Below, piece after piece: positions 1 to 8,394 of a stretch of 64,000 nucleotides of DNA; position 1 is the first letter of the stretch; each line of letters begins with the position of its first letter. Origin of the DNA: E44-bin32 sp034430595 (GTDB lineage: Bacteria; Chloroflexota; Anaerolineae; Anaerolineales; E44-bin32); the NCBI GenBank assembly GCA_034430595.1, contig DAOUEL010000012.1:6761-70760 (forward strand), written 5' to 3'. Below the pieces are notes generated by a model. That model made no database searches. It had not been told where the DNA came from and saw only the letters and a program-made list of their open reading frames with translations. The translations under genes and the position numbers were made by a program.

Positions 1-1748
1 CAGGTGCGTTGAACGAGGCCACGCTGGCTGCAGTCCCCGAAGATGCCTTCGATATGCACGCCTTTGGAATAGGCAAGGATCTCGGCAGCAACAACTGGGT
101 CATCAGCGGTGAACACACCGAAAGCGGCAAGCCAATCCTGGCTAACGATCCCCATCTCGGAATTCAGATGCCTTCCATCTGGTACGAAGCCGGCCTGCAC
201 TGCGACCCGGTTGGCGCCGATTGCCCTTACAACGTGGTCGGTGCAACCTTCGCCGGCGTGCCGGGTGTGATCATCGGTCACAATGAGAACGTCGCCTGGG
301 GTGTAACCAACCTCGGTCCTGACGTCCAGGACCTGTTCATCGAAAATATCAACCCGGAGAATCCGGATCAATATGAATTCCGCAACCGCTGGGAAGACAT
401 GCAGATCATCGAGGAGCAAATTGCGGTTGCCGGCCAGGATGAACCGGAGGTAGTACGTGTGCGCGTCACGCGCCACGGCCCGATTATCAACGATGTGATT
501 GGCGGTGTCGAGGAAGGCTGGTCCTTCGGCTGGCAGCCGCTGGCGCTCTCCTGGACTGCACTCCAGCCGGGCACGACTATCAAGAGCGTGCTCATGCTCG
601 ATCGGTCATCCTCCTGGGACGAGTTCCGCGAAGCCTTGCGCTACTGGGATACCCCCAGCCAGAACTTCGTCTATGCAGATGTCGAGGGCAACATCGGGTA
701 CCAGGCGCCCGGCCGCATTCCCATTCGCGGCCAGGGAGATGGGACTCTCCCGGTCCCGGGATGGAGCGGGACGTACGAGTGGATTGGTTATATCGATTTC
801 GATGATCTGCCGCGTTCATTCAATCCGGCCAAGGGCTACATCGCCACCGCCAACAACGCCGTTGTCGGTCCGGATTATCCCTACTTCCTCTCCGCTGATT
901 GGGATCCGGGCTATCGCGTCCGCCGCATCGTCGAGCTGATCGAAGCCAAGGATGTGCTCTCGGTGGCGGATGTCCAGGCCATCCAGGGCGACGATAAGCC
1001 GCTCTGGGCTCAGGACATCCTGCCGGCGATTCTTGCCCTCGCACCGAGCGAACCGGAGCAAGCACAGGCGCTGGATATGCTGCGCAACTGGGATGGGCAG
1101 GCGACGCGTGACAGCGCGCCGGCAACGCTCTTTGAAGCGCTGCGCGGCCATCTCCTCACGCGCGTCTTCGAAGACGAAGCCGGCGAACAGCTGCTCGAGC
1201 GCGGCTGGGGCGATTTCCTGGTTTCACTCGAAACGCTCCTATACCAGCCCGATTCGCACTGGTTTGACGACATCCGTACGCCGGAGATCGAAACCATGCA
1301 GCAGACCACCTTGCTCGCCCTGCAGGATGCAATCGACGAACTAACCGATAGCCTGGGTAAGGATATGGCCAGCTGGCGCTGGGGCGACCTGCATACGGCG
1401 ACTTTCGAGAACCAGAGCCTGGGTCAGAGCGGAATCGGTCCGATCGAAGCCATCTTCAACCGCGGCCCGGTCGAGGTCGACGGCACAATCGCTACCGTCA
1501 ACAACACTGGCTACAGCCTGAACGAGCCTTATGCCGAGACCACGGTGCCCTCTGTTCGCCATATCATCGACCTGCAGTATTTCGAGCAATCGCTCTCGAT
1601 GCACACGACCGGCCAGTCCGGCCATCCATACAACGTGCATTATGACGACATGATCGACCCATGGCGCAATATCGAATACCACACGATGTTATGGACGCGC
1701 GGGCAGGTCGAGGCAGCAGCGGAGGCCCACCTCACCCTGACGCCGTAA
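1..1748 (+). CDS. Penicillin acylase family protein, 3' part (beta chain)
   Basis: The reading frame is open to the left edge of the window, so the gene starts upstream. The visible part is essentially the beta chain of an Ntn-hydrolase of the penicillin/acyl-homoserine lactone acylase family (peptidase family S45). The nucleophile is the Ser of the motif G-S-N-N-W (codon near position 87), which becomes the N-terminal residue after autocatalytic cleavage; the alpha chain and any signal peptide would lie outside the window. The following ILANDPHLG and the later HGPI are family hallmarks. Members hydrolyse amide bonds in the periplasm or outside the cell, on substrates such as beta-lactam side chains, N-acyl-homoserine lactones or other N-acyl compounds; the substrate here cannot be told. 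A strong hairpin follows the stop codon. Confidence 0.9.
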   Translation, partial: GALNEATLAAVPEDAFDMHAFGIGKDLGSNNWVISGEHTESGKPILANDPHLGIQMPSIWYEAGLHCDPVGADCPYNVVGATFAGVPGVIIGHNENVAWGVTNLGPDVQDLFIENINPENPDQYEFRNRWEDMQIIEEQIAVAGQDEPEVVRVRVTRHGPIINDVIGGVEEGWSFGWQPLALSWTALQPGTTIKSVLMLDRSSSWDEFREALRYWDTPSQNFVYADVEGNIGYQAPGRIPIRGQGDGTLPVPGWSGTYEWIGYIDFDDLPRSFNPAKGYIATANNAVVGPDYPYFLSADWDPGYRVRRIVELIEAKDVLSVADVQAIQGDDKPLWAQDILPAILALAPSEPEQAQALDMLRNWDGQATRDSAPATLFEALRGHLLTRVFEDEAGEQLLERGWGDFLVSLETLLYQPDSHWFDDIRTPEIETMQQTTLLALQDAIDELTDSLGKDMASWRWGDLHTATFENQSLGQSGIGPIEAIFNRGPVEVDGTIATVNNTGYSLNEPYAETTVPSVRHIIDLQYFEQSLSMHTTGQSGHPYNVHYDDMIDPWRNIEYHTMLWTRGQVEAAAEAHLTLTP

Positions 1749-1766
1749 TTGTGCTACATAGCCATG

Positions 1767-1807
1767 GTAACGGGCCACCGCGCAGGTCGGCCCGTTACTG
1801 TTTAAAA
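1767..1807 (+). terminator. Intrinsic terminator after the acylase
   Basis: Perfect 10-bp inverted repeat (1767-1776 with 1789-1798, GC-rich) with a 12-nt loop, followed by a short T/A tract (TGTTTAAAA). It sits 19 nt after the acylase stop codon. The rest of the gap to 1935 shows nothing recognisable. Confidence 0.75.
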
Positions 1808-1935
1808 GGGCCACCACCTCGTGCTCCTGCCCCGATGGCTTGGTCAGGAATCGGAAAGGGCACGGCGCCGCCGTGCCCCTGCGCTGATCAACAGCTCAAC
1901 GTTGGGTATCTACAGGTGAAATGGAATGATAAGAC

Positions 1936-2154
1936 TTAGAAAATAAACACCTTGCCGGTGACCATCAGGCACATCAAACCCAGGATGACCACGGTCCCCA
2001 GCAGCAGGAGCGAGAGGATGAAGCGTTGACCGGACGTCAACCCCAGGAAATTTCCTCGTGGTTCGCGCGTTTCCTGCACCTCGAAGGGTATTTCCTTCGC
2101 TGCTTCTTCAAAGGGTTCTTCACCGTCGGAAAGACGTCTCAGGTTGTCAAACAC
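1936..2154 (-). CDS. Small single-pass membrane protein
   Basis: 72 residues. The first about 40 are acidic and soluble, and residues about 44-70 form one hydrophobic helix rich in Leu, Val and Gly, so it is predicted to be C-tail anchored with its N-terminus in the cytoplasm. The start is a GTG at 2154, supported by a strong ribosome binding site (GGGAGGTGGAAC before the GTG). It lies 77 nt downstream of birA on the same strand and may be cotranscribed. I do not recognise a family; the function is unknown. The clear ribosome binding site and membrane helix are the reasons for treating it as real. Confidence 0.6.
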   Translation of the reverse strand: MFDNLRRLSDGEEPFEEAAKEIPFEVQETREPRGNFLGLTSGQRFILSLLLLGTVVILGLMCLMVTGKVFIF

Positions 2155-2231
2155 GTTCCACCTCCCAGCAACGATGTGCTGTCACACCATACCCGCCCAG
2201 ATATCGGGAAAGAGTATGTGCAGAGTGTATC

Positions 2232-3020
2232 TCAATCATCACGATAGTCAACAATCCGCAGGCGGGCGTCTCCACCGATCATCTGCTCTTCACCTGAATG
2301 AAGCTGCACCCGCAGCCGACCATCCTCGCTCAAGCCCAGCATCCGAGCTACGGTCAGGCCATGCCCTGCATCAATTTCAATTTCCTGACCGAGGTAGGCC
2401 AAGTGCTGCTCGATCAAGGGCATCAGCTCATGCCGCGCCAGGTGCGCGAGCCCGGCAGCCAGCCGTTCGATAATCTCGAGAATCAGCGGCTCGCGTTCAA
2501 TTGGCCGGTTGAGCCGACCTTCGATACAAGCCGCCGGAAAATCAAGCAACTCCTGCGGCGGCAGCGAACCCCGGGAGACATTGACGCCGATTCCAATCAC
2601 AATGTATTCCAGTTCATCACCCTGCCAGGCTGCCTCGGTCAGCACTCCGGCGACTTTCCTACCCTCGATGAGCACATCGTTCGGCCATTTGATGAGCGCC
2701 ACGACCCCGAGCCTGTCCAGCGCCTCAACCACTGCCAGCGCACCGAGCATATTCACCGCCGCCAGGTCATACTGCCCCAGCGGACCAGGTCGCAGCAGCA
2801 AGCTCATCGCGATCGCGCTGCCGGCTGGTGTGAACCAGCGTCGATTCCCCCGCCCACGTCCTTGCCGCTGCTCATCCCCCAGGACCAGTGCGCCATTTGG
2901 CGCTCCATCCTCGGCCAGCTCCCGGCAGAGATCGTTGGTCGAACCGACCGAATCGTACACATGCAGCGGTTCCCCAAGACCCTGCAGTGGGAGCGCAGTG
3001 CGCAGCTTGTTCACTTCCAT
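2232..3020 (-). CDS. birA: Biotin--[acetyl-CoA-carboxylase] ligase
   Basis: 262 residues. Activates biotin with ATP and attaches it to the lysine of biotin carboxyl carrier proteins; a natural substrate is encoded here at 26969-27466. The biotinyl-AMP loop GRGRGNRRW is visible near residue 55, preceded by SVGSTND and followed by the MSLLLRP strand and KWPNDVLI. The protein begins directly with the catalytic domain, so the N-terminal DNA-binding HTH domain of bifunctional BirA repressors is absent; this is a monofunctional ligase. A short C-terminal SH3-like domain (about residues 210-262) is present. The start codon lies 9 nt from a TACAAT -10 element, so the transcript is probably nearly leaderless. 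Confidence 0.93.
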   Translation of the reverse strand: MEVNKLRTALPLQGLGEPLHVYDSVGSTNDLCRELAEDGAPNGALVLGDEQRQGRGRGNRRWFTPAGSAIAMSLLLRPGPLGQYDLAAVNMLGALAVVEALDRLGVVALIKWPNDVLIEGRKVAGVLTEAAWQGDELEYIVIGIGVNVSRGSLPPQELLDFPAACIEGRLNRPIEREPLILEIIERLAAGLAHLARHELMPLIEQHLAYLGQEIEIDAGHGLTVARMLGLSEDGRLRVQLHSGEEQMIGGDARLRIVDYRDD

Positions 3021-3029
3021 CGCGGTTCC

Positions 3030-3035
3030 ATTGTA
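3030..3035 (-). promoter_or_regulatory. -10 element of birA
   Basis: TACAAT on the minus strand, 9 nt before the birA start codon, leaving room for only a few nucleotides of leader. No convincing -35 element and no ribosome binding site are visible. Confidence 0.45.
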
Positions 3036-3089
3036 CCGATGAGTGCATGATGCATGCCAGTTGGGTTTCTCTCCACCCGTGATCTCTGC

Positions 3090-3095
3090 TACAAT
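3090..3095 (+). promoter_or_regulatory. -10 element of the HIT hydrolase gene
   Basis: TACAAT 8 nt before an in-frame TTG (3104) and 14 nt before the ATG (3110). Transcription would begin at about 3102-3104, giving either a leaderless TTG start or a 6-nt leader before the ATG. No ribosome binding site is present. Confidence 0.45.
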
Positions 3096-3109
3096 CCAAC
3101 CGGTTGAGC

Positions 3110-3598
3110 ATGAATTATCTTTGGGCTCCCTGGCGCATGACCTACATCAAAGAAGGCACACAGGAAGGAGTCTGTCTCTTCTGCGAGCTACAGGCGCAGG
3201 AGGATGGACCGGAAAATTTAATCCTCTACCGAGGCGAGCATGCGTTCGTCGTTCTCAACCGCTACCCCTACACTAACGGTCACATGATGGTCGTGCCCTA
3301 CGAACACCACGATACGCTTGATGGATTGAAACCTGAAATATTAAACGAAATGATACAGCTCACCAGCGACGCGCTGGCGGTGCTGCGTACAACCTACGCG
3401 CCGGATGGATTCAACATCGGTGCCAATATTGGCGAAGCTGCCGGGGCTGGCGTGAAAGAGCACGTCCATCTCCATGTCCTCCCCCGCTGGAACGGGGACA
3501 CAAATTTCATGGCCACAACTGCTCAAACCCGCGTCATTCCTGAAGAGCTGACAGATACCTACCATTTGCTGCGCAAAGGTTGGTTGGAGTTGAAATAA
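3110..3598 (+). CDS. HIT family hydrolase (Ap4A phosphorylase-like)
   Basis: 162 residues from the ATG at 3110 (an in-frame TTG lies two codons upstream). The histidine triad HVHLH is at residues 118-122 and is followed by VLPRWNGD. The N-terminal MNYLWAPWR and the CLFC pair (a likely zinc site) match the bacterial and archaeal HIT subgroup annotated as diadenosine tetraphosphate phosphorylase or hydrolase. It acts in the cytoplasm on dinucleoside polyphosphates or AMP-linked compounds through a nucleotidyl-histidine intermediate; the physiological substrate is not deducible. Divergent from birA with an 89-nt intergenic region holding both promoters. Confidence 0.9.
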   Translation: MNYLWAPWRMTYIKEGTQEGVCLFCELQAQEDGPENLILYRGEHAFVVLNRYPYTNGHMMVVPYEHHDTLDGLKPEILNEMIQLTSDALAVLRTTYAPDGFNIGANIGEAAGAGVKEHVHLHVLPRWNGDTNFMATTAQTRVIPEELTDTYHLLRKGWLELK

Positions 3599-3647
3599 TC
3601 CCCGAGCACAAGCTGCTAGATCCCATTAACTTCAACAGAGAAAGAGG

Positions 3648-4865
3648 ATGTCCATGATTGATCTCACCGACCCCAGAACACCCGTGATCCTCTCTGCGGT
3701 ACGCACTCCGATGGGGCGCTTCCAGGGCGCACTTGGAGCTCTGCCAGCACCTCAACTAGGCGCTGCGGTCATCAAGGCTGCCTGCGAACGGGCTGGCTTG
3801 ACGGATCCAGCCCAGATCGACGAAGTATTCATGGGCAACGTTGTTTCAGCCGGACTGGGCCAGGCGCCGGCCCGCCAGGCTGCCATCTTCGCTGGGCTGC
3901 CCCCCACCGTTGGCGCGACCACGATCAACAAAGTCTGCGGATCAGGGCTCAAAGCAGGCATGTTCGCCAGCCAGGCGATCAAGGCTGGCGACGGAAACTT
4001 GTTCGTGGCAGGCGGCATGGAGAGCATGAGCAATGCTCCTTATTTGCTGCGAGCCCGGGGCGGCGAGCTGCGCTTTGGACACAGTCAATTGATCGATGCA
4101 CTGCTCCTGGACGGCCTCTGGGATCCATTTGAAGATTGGGCCATGGGCATGGCTGCCGAATGGATCGCGGACGAGTACGAGGTCACGCGCGAGGCAATGG
4201 ACCGCTTGGCGTACGAGAGCCATCAGAAGGCCATCCAGGCAATCGACGACGGAAAGTTTTCGGCTGAGATCACGCCGGTCGAGGTGCCAAGCCGCAAAGG
4301 CTCTACTACCCTTATCGACCAGGATGAGACGCCCCGTCGTGACACATCGCTCGAGAAGCTTGCGACGCTTCCCCCCGCCTTTAAATCCGATGGCCGGGTG
4401 ACGGCCGGAAACGCTCCCGGCTTGAACGATGGGGCAGCGGCTGTCATCTTCGCCAGCCGGGAATACGCCGAACGCAATAAACTAACACCGCTGGCGCATG
4501 TCGTGGGTTATGCTCAGGCGGCCGTTGATCCGAAAGAATTGTTCATCGCTCCGGCCCGTGCGCTCCCCCGGCTGCTCGAACGGGTCGGCTGGTCACTGGC
4601 GGAGGTCGATTTGATCGAGCTGAACGAGGCTTTCGCGGCGCAGGTGCTCGCCGATGGGTACGCAATGAAGGACGCAGGCTGGGACTGGGACAAGGTGAAT
4701 GTGCATGGCGGGGCGATCGCACTCGGTCACCCTATCGGGGCTTCGGGAGCACGTGTGCTCACCACCCTGATCTACGCCTTGAAAGACCGGGGCCTGGACC
4801 GCGGCATCGCCTCGCTCTGCCTGGGCGGCGGAGAAGCGGTCGCAATGGCGATCGAGATGGAATAG
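3648..4865 (+). CDS. Acetyl-CoA acetyltransferase (thiolase)
   Basis: 405 residues. Catalyses reversible condensation of two acetyl-CoA to acetoacetyl-CoA, or thiolytic cleavage of 3-ketoacyl-CoA. The acyl-accepting Cys is C97 in NKVCGSGLKAG. The C-terminal active site shows NEAFA, the HGGAIALGHPIGASGAR histidine motif, and the second Cys in CLGGGEAVA. Length matches the usual 390-410 of the family. A GAAAGAGG ribosome binding site precedes the ATG. The next gene, 73 nt downstream, encodes 3-hydroxybutyryl-CoA dehydrogenase, so the pair interconverts acetyl-CoA, acetoacetyl-CoA and 3-hydroxybutyryl-CoA. Whether it runs in synthesis or degradation is not evident; the acyl-CoA genes elsewhere in the window favour beta-oxidation. 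Confidence 0.95.
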   Translation: MSMIDLTDPRTPVILSAVRTPMGRFQGALGALPAPQLGAAVIKAACERAGLTDPAQIDEVFMGNVVSAGLGQAPARQAAIFAGLPPTVGATTINKVCGSGLKAGMFASQAIKAGDGNLFVAGGMESMSNAPYLLRARGGELRFGHSQLIDALLLDGLWDPFEDWAMGMAAEWIADEYEVTREAMDRLAYESHQKAIQAIDDGKFSAEITPVEVPSRKGSTTLIDQDETPRRDTSLEKLATLPPAFKSDGRVTAGNAPGLNDGAAAVIFASREYAERNKLTPLAHVVGYAQAAVDPKELFIAPARALPRLLERVGWSLAEVDLIELNEAFAAQVLADGYAMKDAGWDWDKVNVHGGAIALGHPIGASGARVLTTLIYALKDRGLDRGIASLCLGGGEAVAMAIEME

Positions 4866-4938
4866 CTGCTGGAGGATCGACGGAACTTATCAGGATCAAA
4901 AACCCCCGGATAAGGCTTGTGAGAGCTCGGAGGGATCG

Positions 4939-5787
4939 ATGGAAGTGAAACGCATCTTCGTTGTTGGCGCTGGTACGATGGGCAGTGGAATCGCTCAAAC
5001 TGCAGCCGTCTCCGGATACCAGGTATCGATGTCGGATATCTCACAGGAGATTCTCGACCGAGGCTTGAATGGGATTCGGAATTCGGTTGAAAAACTCGCT
5101 GCAAAGGAGAAGATCAGCGAAGCTCAGCGGCAGGCCGCGCTTGATATCGCTACGGCCCTCGACCTGGAGCCGGCGCGCGAAGCGGACCTGGTGGTTGAGG
5201 CAGCGACCGAAAACCCGGAACTTAAATTGAAACTCTTCCAACAGCTCGGTCAGCTTGTCCCACAAGGGGGAATCCTGGCCTCGAACACCTCTTCCATCTC
5301 GCTGACTAAGATTGGCGCGGCGACAAATCGACCGGAAGACGTGATCGGGATGCATTTCTTCAACCCGGTCCCGCTGATGAAACTCCTGGAAGTTGTGCGC
5401 GGGCTGGCGACGTCAGACGAGACGACCCAAACCGCAATCGCCGTTGGGAGGCAGATGGGTAAGGAGCCGGTCGAGGCGCAGGATTCGCCGGGCTTTATCT
5501 CTAACCGCATCCTGTGCCCGATGATCAACGAGGCGATTTTCGCTCTACAGGAGGGAATTGGCTCAGCCGAGGCGATCGATACCGTCATGAAGTTGGGCAT
5601 GAATCACCCGATGGGCCCGCTGGCGCTAGCCGATCTGGTTGGGCTGGATGTAGTCCTTTTCGTGATGCAGGTGCTCCACCGCGATCTTGGTGAGGATAAG
5701 TACCGGCCCTGCCCGCTGCTGCGCAAGATGGTGGACGCCGGGTACCTGGGGCGTAAAACCGGGCGTGGGTTCTACAGCTACGATTAG
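4939..5787 (+). CDS. 3-hydroxybutyryl-CoA dehydrogenase
   Basis: 282 residues, the usual length for the short monofunctional enzymes (Hbd/PaaH). The N-terminal Rossmann fold begins with VVGAGTMGSGIA, the NAD(P)-binding glycine motif. The catalytic His lies in GMHFFNPVPLMKLLEVV and is paired with the Glu of that segment, and the C-terminal helical dimerisation domain ends with the family signature GRKTGRGFYSYD. Converts (S)-3-hydroxybutyryl-CoA to acetoacetyl-CoA with NAD(P). A GGAGG ribosome binding site (AGCTCGGAGGGATCG) precedes the ATG. Likely cotranscribed with the thiolase upstream. Two hairpins follow the stop codon. Confidence 0.95.
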   Translation: MEVKRIFVVGAGTMGSGIAQTAAVSGYQVSMSDISQEILDRGLNGIRNSVEKLAAKEKISEAQRQAALDIATALDLEPAREADLVVEAATENPELKLKLFQQLGQLVPQGGILASNTSSISLTKIGAATNRPEDVIGMHFFNPVPLMKLLEVVRGLATSDETTQTAIAVGRQMGKEPVEAQDSPGFISNRILCPMINEAIFALQEGIGSAEAIDTVMKLGMNHPMGPLALADLVGLDVVLFVMQVLHRDLGEDKYRPCPLLRKMVDAGYLGRKTGRGFYSYD

Positions 5788-5790
5788 AAC

Positions 5791-5848
5791 GGCAGGCATT
5801 CGATCCTGCCTGATTAGGTGACAGGCCATCCACAACAGGTGGCCTGTC
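5791..5848 (+). terminator. Tandem hairpins after 3-hydroxybutyryl-CoA dehydrogenase
   Basis: Two inverted repeats follow the stop codon: a 6-bp stem (5791-5796 with 5805-5810) and a 9-bp stem (5820-5828 with 5840-5848). Neither has a clear T tract, so termination efficiency is uncertain, but both lie between the stop codon and the next promoter. Confidence 0.5.
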
Positions 5849-5884
5849 ATGCTCTCTGGAACCATTCCGCCGCCGCCATCGTTG

Positions 5885-5890
5885 TATAAT
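5885..5890 (+). promoter_or_regulatory. -10 element of the propeller lipoprotein gene
   Basis: Consensus TATAAT 28 nt before the ATG at 5919. It lies only 7 nt before another in-frame ATG (5898), but the GGAGG site in front of 5919 and the signal peptide favour the downstream start. Confidence 0.6.
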
Positions 5891-5918
5891 CCGGAAAATG
5901 GTTCATAGAGGAGGCTCG

Positions 5919-7262
5919 ATGACCCGCAAGCTGATCTTGCCCGTCCTTGGTCTGATGCTGCTTGCATCCTGTCAGCCCGGAACGCCAACCGGATCGGCGG
6001 AGGCCGAGCTCGCTACCGCCGTCAGTGCAACGCTGGCATCCCTCGACGCGGTCGCCCCCGGGGATGGTAAAACGGCACCAGGCATTGAACCTACGGACAC
6101 GACAGGACCGGCACTCAACCAGCCGGAAGCCGTCTTTTCGGATTGGATGATCGCCTATTCGGATGGATCGAGTATCTGGGCCCGGATCGATGGGCAGCCA
6201 GTCGTTCAGGTCTCGACACGTGGGGTAATCTTGAGCCTGGTCCTTTCCGATGACGGGCGCTATATCGTGTACGGGCGCAGTGACGAGCGCGGTGAAAAGT
6301 ATGAGCTGCGGGTGGTCAGGAGTGATGGAACGGACGACCGCCTGCTGCTCGATGAGGCCTCGCTGGATGGCCTGCACCTGCTCGACATTGCACTCCATAT
6401 CCGGCCTTCCCAAATCGACTTTCTGCCAGGCTCACACAAGCTGCTGATGAATACCCGCGCCATTTTCGAAGGACCCGGGCTGGCGAAGTACGACGACCTT
6501 TTCTCCCTCGATGCAGAGACAGGGTCGCTCAAGGAACTGCTCGAGCCTGGCCTCGGAGGCGATTTCTATCTCTCCCCTGATGCCCGGCGAATGGTGTTGG
6601 TTCAGCCGACCAGCATCTCAATCGCTGATGTGGATGGGAGCAACCGCCAGTCAGCCGACATCACCTTTGAACCGGTCATGACCTACAGCGAATACGCCTA
6701 TTACCCGGCCCCTCGCTGGGCGCCAGATTCGAGCCGTTTTGGAGTCGTCATTCCATCCACCGATCCGCTCGCTCAGAATCCAACCGCAGTGGTGTGGATT
6801 GCGCCGGCGGACGGGGGGCCAGCAGAGCAAATGGCCACTCTTACGGGCCAATCCTTCTTCGCACAATCCTTCGGAACTTCGCTGCTTTCACCCGAATTGC
6901 TCGACCTGGCGTTCATGCGCCAGCCCGGGCAATCGAACCAGGTGGACCTCTACCTGGCAAGGGTTGACGGTAGTGCGGAGCAGGTCTATGTCAGCGGCGA
7001 CCTGGCCTGGGTCGGCTGGAATCCGGACAGCGTACGCTTCGTTTACAAGATTCAGCCCGATCAGTACTTCCTCGGCTCAAGAGGAGCCAATCCACAATCG
7101 CTCGGCCAGGGAAGAGCTCTTCAATGGGTGGACATGAACACCTACCTGCTGCTGGCTGGCCAGGTGGGCTCCTGGCAGCTGAATAGGATCGTCCTCGGCC
7201 AGGCCAGCAGCATGATCGCCAGTTCGACCGGCAACAGCCTGATTTACGACTTTTTACCTTGA
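5919..7262 (+). CDS. Lipoprotein with TolB/WD40-like beta-propeller
   Basis: 447 residues from the ATG at 5919, chosen because a GAGGAGG site precedes it and because the protein then begins with a compact lipoprotein signal peptide (MTRKLILPVL, lipobox LASC at about residues 15-18). A low-complexity Ala/Thr/Pro linker follows. From about residue 80 to the end there are repeated blade-like segments (LSDDGRYIVYGR, LSPDARRMVLV, RWAPDSSRFGVV, VGWNPDSVRFVY) typical of TolB/DPP4-type propellers. Predicted to be anchored to the outer face of the cytoplasmic membrane. No enzymatic motif is visible; a binding or scaffold role is likely. Confidence 0.75.
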   Translation: MTRKLILPVLGLMLLASCQPGTPTGSAEAELATAVSATLASLDAVAPGDGKTAPGIEPTDTTGPALNQPEAVFSDWMIAYSDGSSIWARIDGQPVVQVSTRGVILSLVLSDDGRYIVYGRSDERGEKYELRVVRSDGTDDRLLLDEASLDGLHLLDIALHIRPSQIDFLPGSHKLLMNTRAIFEGPGLAKYDDLFSLDAETGSLKELLEPGLGGDFYLSPDARRMVLVQPTSISIADVDGSNRQSADITFEPVMTYSEYAYYPAPRWAPDSSRFGVVIPSTDPLAQNPTAVVWIAPADGGPAEQMATLTGQSFFAQSFGTSLLSPELLDLAFMRQPGQSNQVDLYLARVDGSAEQVYVSGDLAWVGWNPDSVRFVYKIQPDQYFLGSRGANPQSLGQGRALQWVDMNTYLLLAGQVGSWQLNRIVLGQASSMIASSTGNSLIYDFLP

Positions 7263-7404
7263 TGATAAGTGCTGCCCATGGAGGATGCGAAACAGCCTGC
7301 AGGAATAGGATGATAGGTTCAATTGCACTTCAGCCTAAAGTGTACTATCTTGATGCTTGCGAACTCATTCGGGGTAACTTGGATCCTTTCAGGAGGCCTA
7401 GAAT

Positions 7405-7707
7405 ATGAACAACGTGATTTTTCCCATCTGGTTTATTCTCGCTGCGATTTTCGCTTACCTGGCCTACATGCAGTGGCGGTTATCCCAGGAAACGATGCGG
7501 GCGTTTTCCTTCCGTACGCGCGATGGTAAAGAACCCGAGGGCGACCCGAACGAGCCGCTCAGTAAGGAGACAGTCCAGGAATTCAACAACTACCTGGAGA
7601 TGATCAACTTCCGGAACAAGAAATTTCACCAATCGGCCGCGATCGGTTTCTTCGTGGCGGTATTTCTGTCACTTGTCTCGATGTTCCTGATGTTCGGCCC
7701 CCAGTAA
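7405..7707 (+). CDS. Small two-helix membrane protein
   Basis: 100 residues with two predicted membrane helices, residues about 5-24 (FPIWFILAAIFAYLAYM) and about 77-97 (IGFFVAVFLSLVSMFLMF), joined by a charged loop of about 50 residues. This hairpin topology puts the loop on one side of the membrane, probably the cytoplasm. An AGGAGG site lies upstream of the ATG and an intrinsic terminator follows the gene, both supporting a real single-gene unit. Family not recognised and function unknown. The 142-nt gap upstream holds no other gene. Confidence 0.65.
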   Translation: MNNVIFPIWFILAAIFAYLAYMQWRLSQETMRAFSFRTRDGKEPEGDPNEPLSKETVQEFNNYLEMINFRNKKFHQSAAIGFFVAVFLSLVSMFLMFGPQ

Positions 7708-7759
7708 TATTTTCAGCGCCCATTCCGCCAGCATAAACTGGCTAACTGGAAATCGAGAG

Positions 7760-7783
7760 GGCGGAGGTTCCCCTCCGCCTTTT
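7760..7783 (+). terminator. Intrinsic terminator (7405 gene; faces the GNAT gene)
   Basis: Perfect 8-bp GC-rich stem (7760-7767 with 7772-7779), TTCC loop, followed by TTTT. It lies between convergent genes and can stop plus-strand transcription; on the minus strand it lies just beyond the GNAT gene. Confidence 0.8.
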
Positions 7784-7784
7784 C

Positions 7785-8285
7785 TTACGTCGGTAAGCCG
7801 GGATGGGTTCGAGCTGCGGTTCCATCCCAGCGCATTACGGCCAGTCCAGCGGTCTCCCAATCTTCGCCGCGAAAGAGCCTGAAGAGTCTCCAGACGATTC
7901 GAAAGTACGCGGGCATGTCACGCGGCTGGTCGACGACCTGGAAACCGAATTGCCTATAGAAGGTAACAAGCCGCGAGCGGCAGGTCAGCCAGAGCGGGGG
8001 TTCTTCACGTTCCAGGACCCGCAGAATCAAACGGCTTCCGATCCCAAGGTGACGTGAGCCTGGCTGCACGTAAAGTGACGCCAGTTCACGCACACCGCCG
8101 CGATGGTGCTTGGCCTGCACACAGCCCACGATCTGATCGTCCTCATCCCGCGCCAGCAGGAAGCGACGCCAATCGATTCCAAGCGGGTTCAGCCTGCCAG
8201 CCCTGATCATCGCTCGAATCTGGCCTCGAGCCTCCGGTCCTGCCGCTTCTATCCTGTGGGTCGAATTTCGAGCAGACATCATCAT
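7785..8285 (-). CDS. GNAT family N-acetyltransferase
   Basis: 166 residues from the ATG at 8285 (an in-frame TTG lies two codons upstream and further ATGs at 8282 and 8279, so the exact start is uncertain). The acetyl-CoA-binding region is visible as LASLYVQPGSRHLGIGSRLI, a good match to the Q/R-x-x-G-x-G/A pyrophosphate loop, and the fold continues with FYRQFGFQVV. This places it in the GNAT superfamily close to the small N-acetyltransferases acting on amino acids or other small amines; the substrate is unknown. It lies about 110 nt downstream of gatB on the same strand and may be read through from that operon. Confidence 0.8.
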   Translation of the reverse strand: MMMSARNSTHRIEAAGPEARGQIRAMIRAGRLNPLGIDWRRFLLARDEDDQIVGCVQAKHHRGGVRELASLYVQPGSRHLGIGSRLILRVLEREEPPLWLTCRSRLVTFYRQFGFQVVDQPRDMPAYFRIVWRLFRLFRGEDWETAGLAVMRWDGTAARTHPGLPT

Positions 8286-8394
8286 TCGCAACCGCCAAAT
8301 TCCGGGCGGGCTAGCTTAAGGGCTGAATTTCGAGCCAAGAGCCAGGACATATTGCGGAGGGTTGAAGCCTGGAGATCGTTTTTCAGGGAAACCG

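Noticed and set aside
1661..1939. 92-residue plus-strand reading frame after the acylase gene
   Set aside because: It covers the acylase 3' end and the terminator hairpin, and its Pro/Arg-rich translation looks non-coding.
2298..3050. Long plus-strand reading frame opposite birA
   Set aside because: It is the antisense shadow of the birA coding region with a composition unlike neighbouring proteins, and birA is a confident call.
5898..5918. In-frame ATG at 5898 as start of the propeller lipoprotein
   Set aside because: It lies 7 nt from the TATAAT element but would add seven residues before the signal peptide; GGAGG is correctly placed for the ATG at 5919 and the lipoprotein signal then begins properly.
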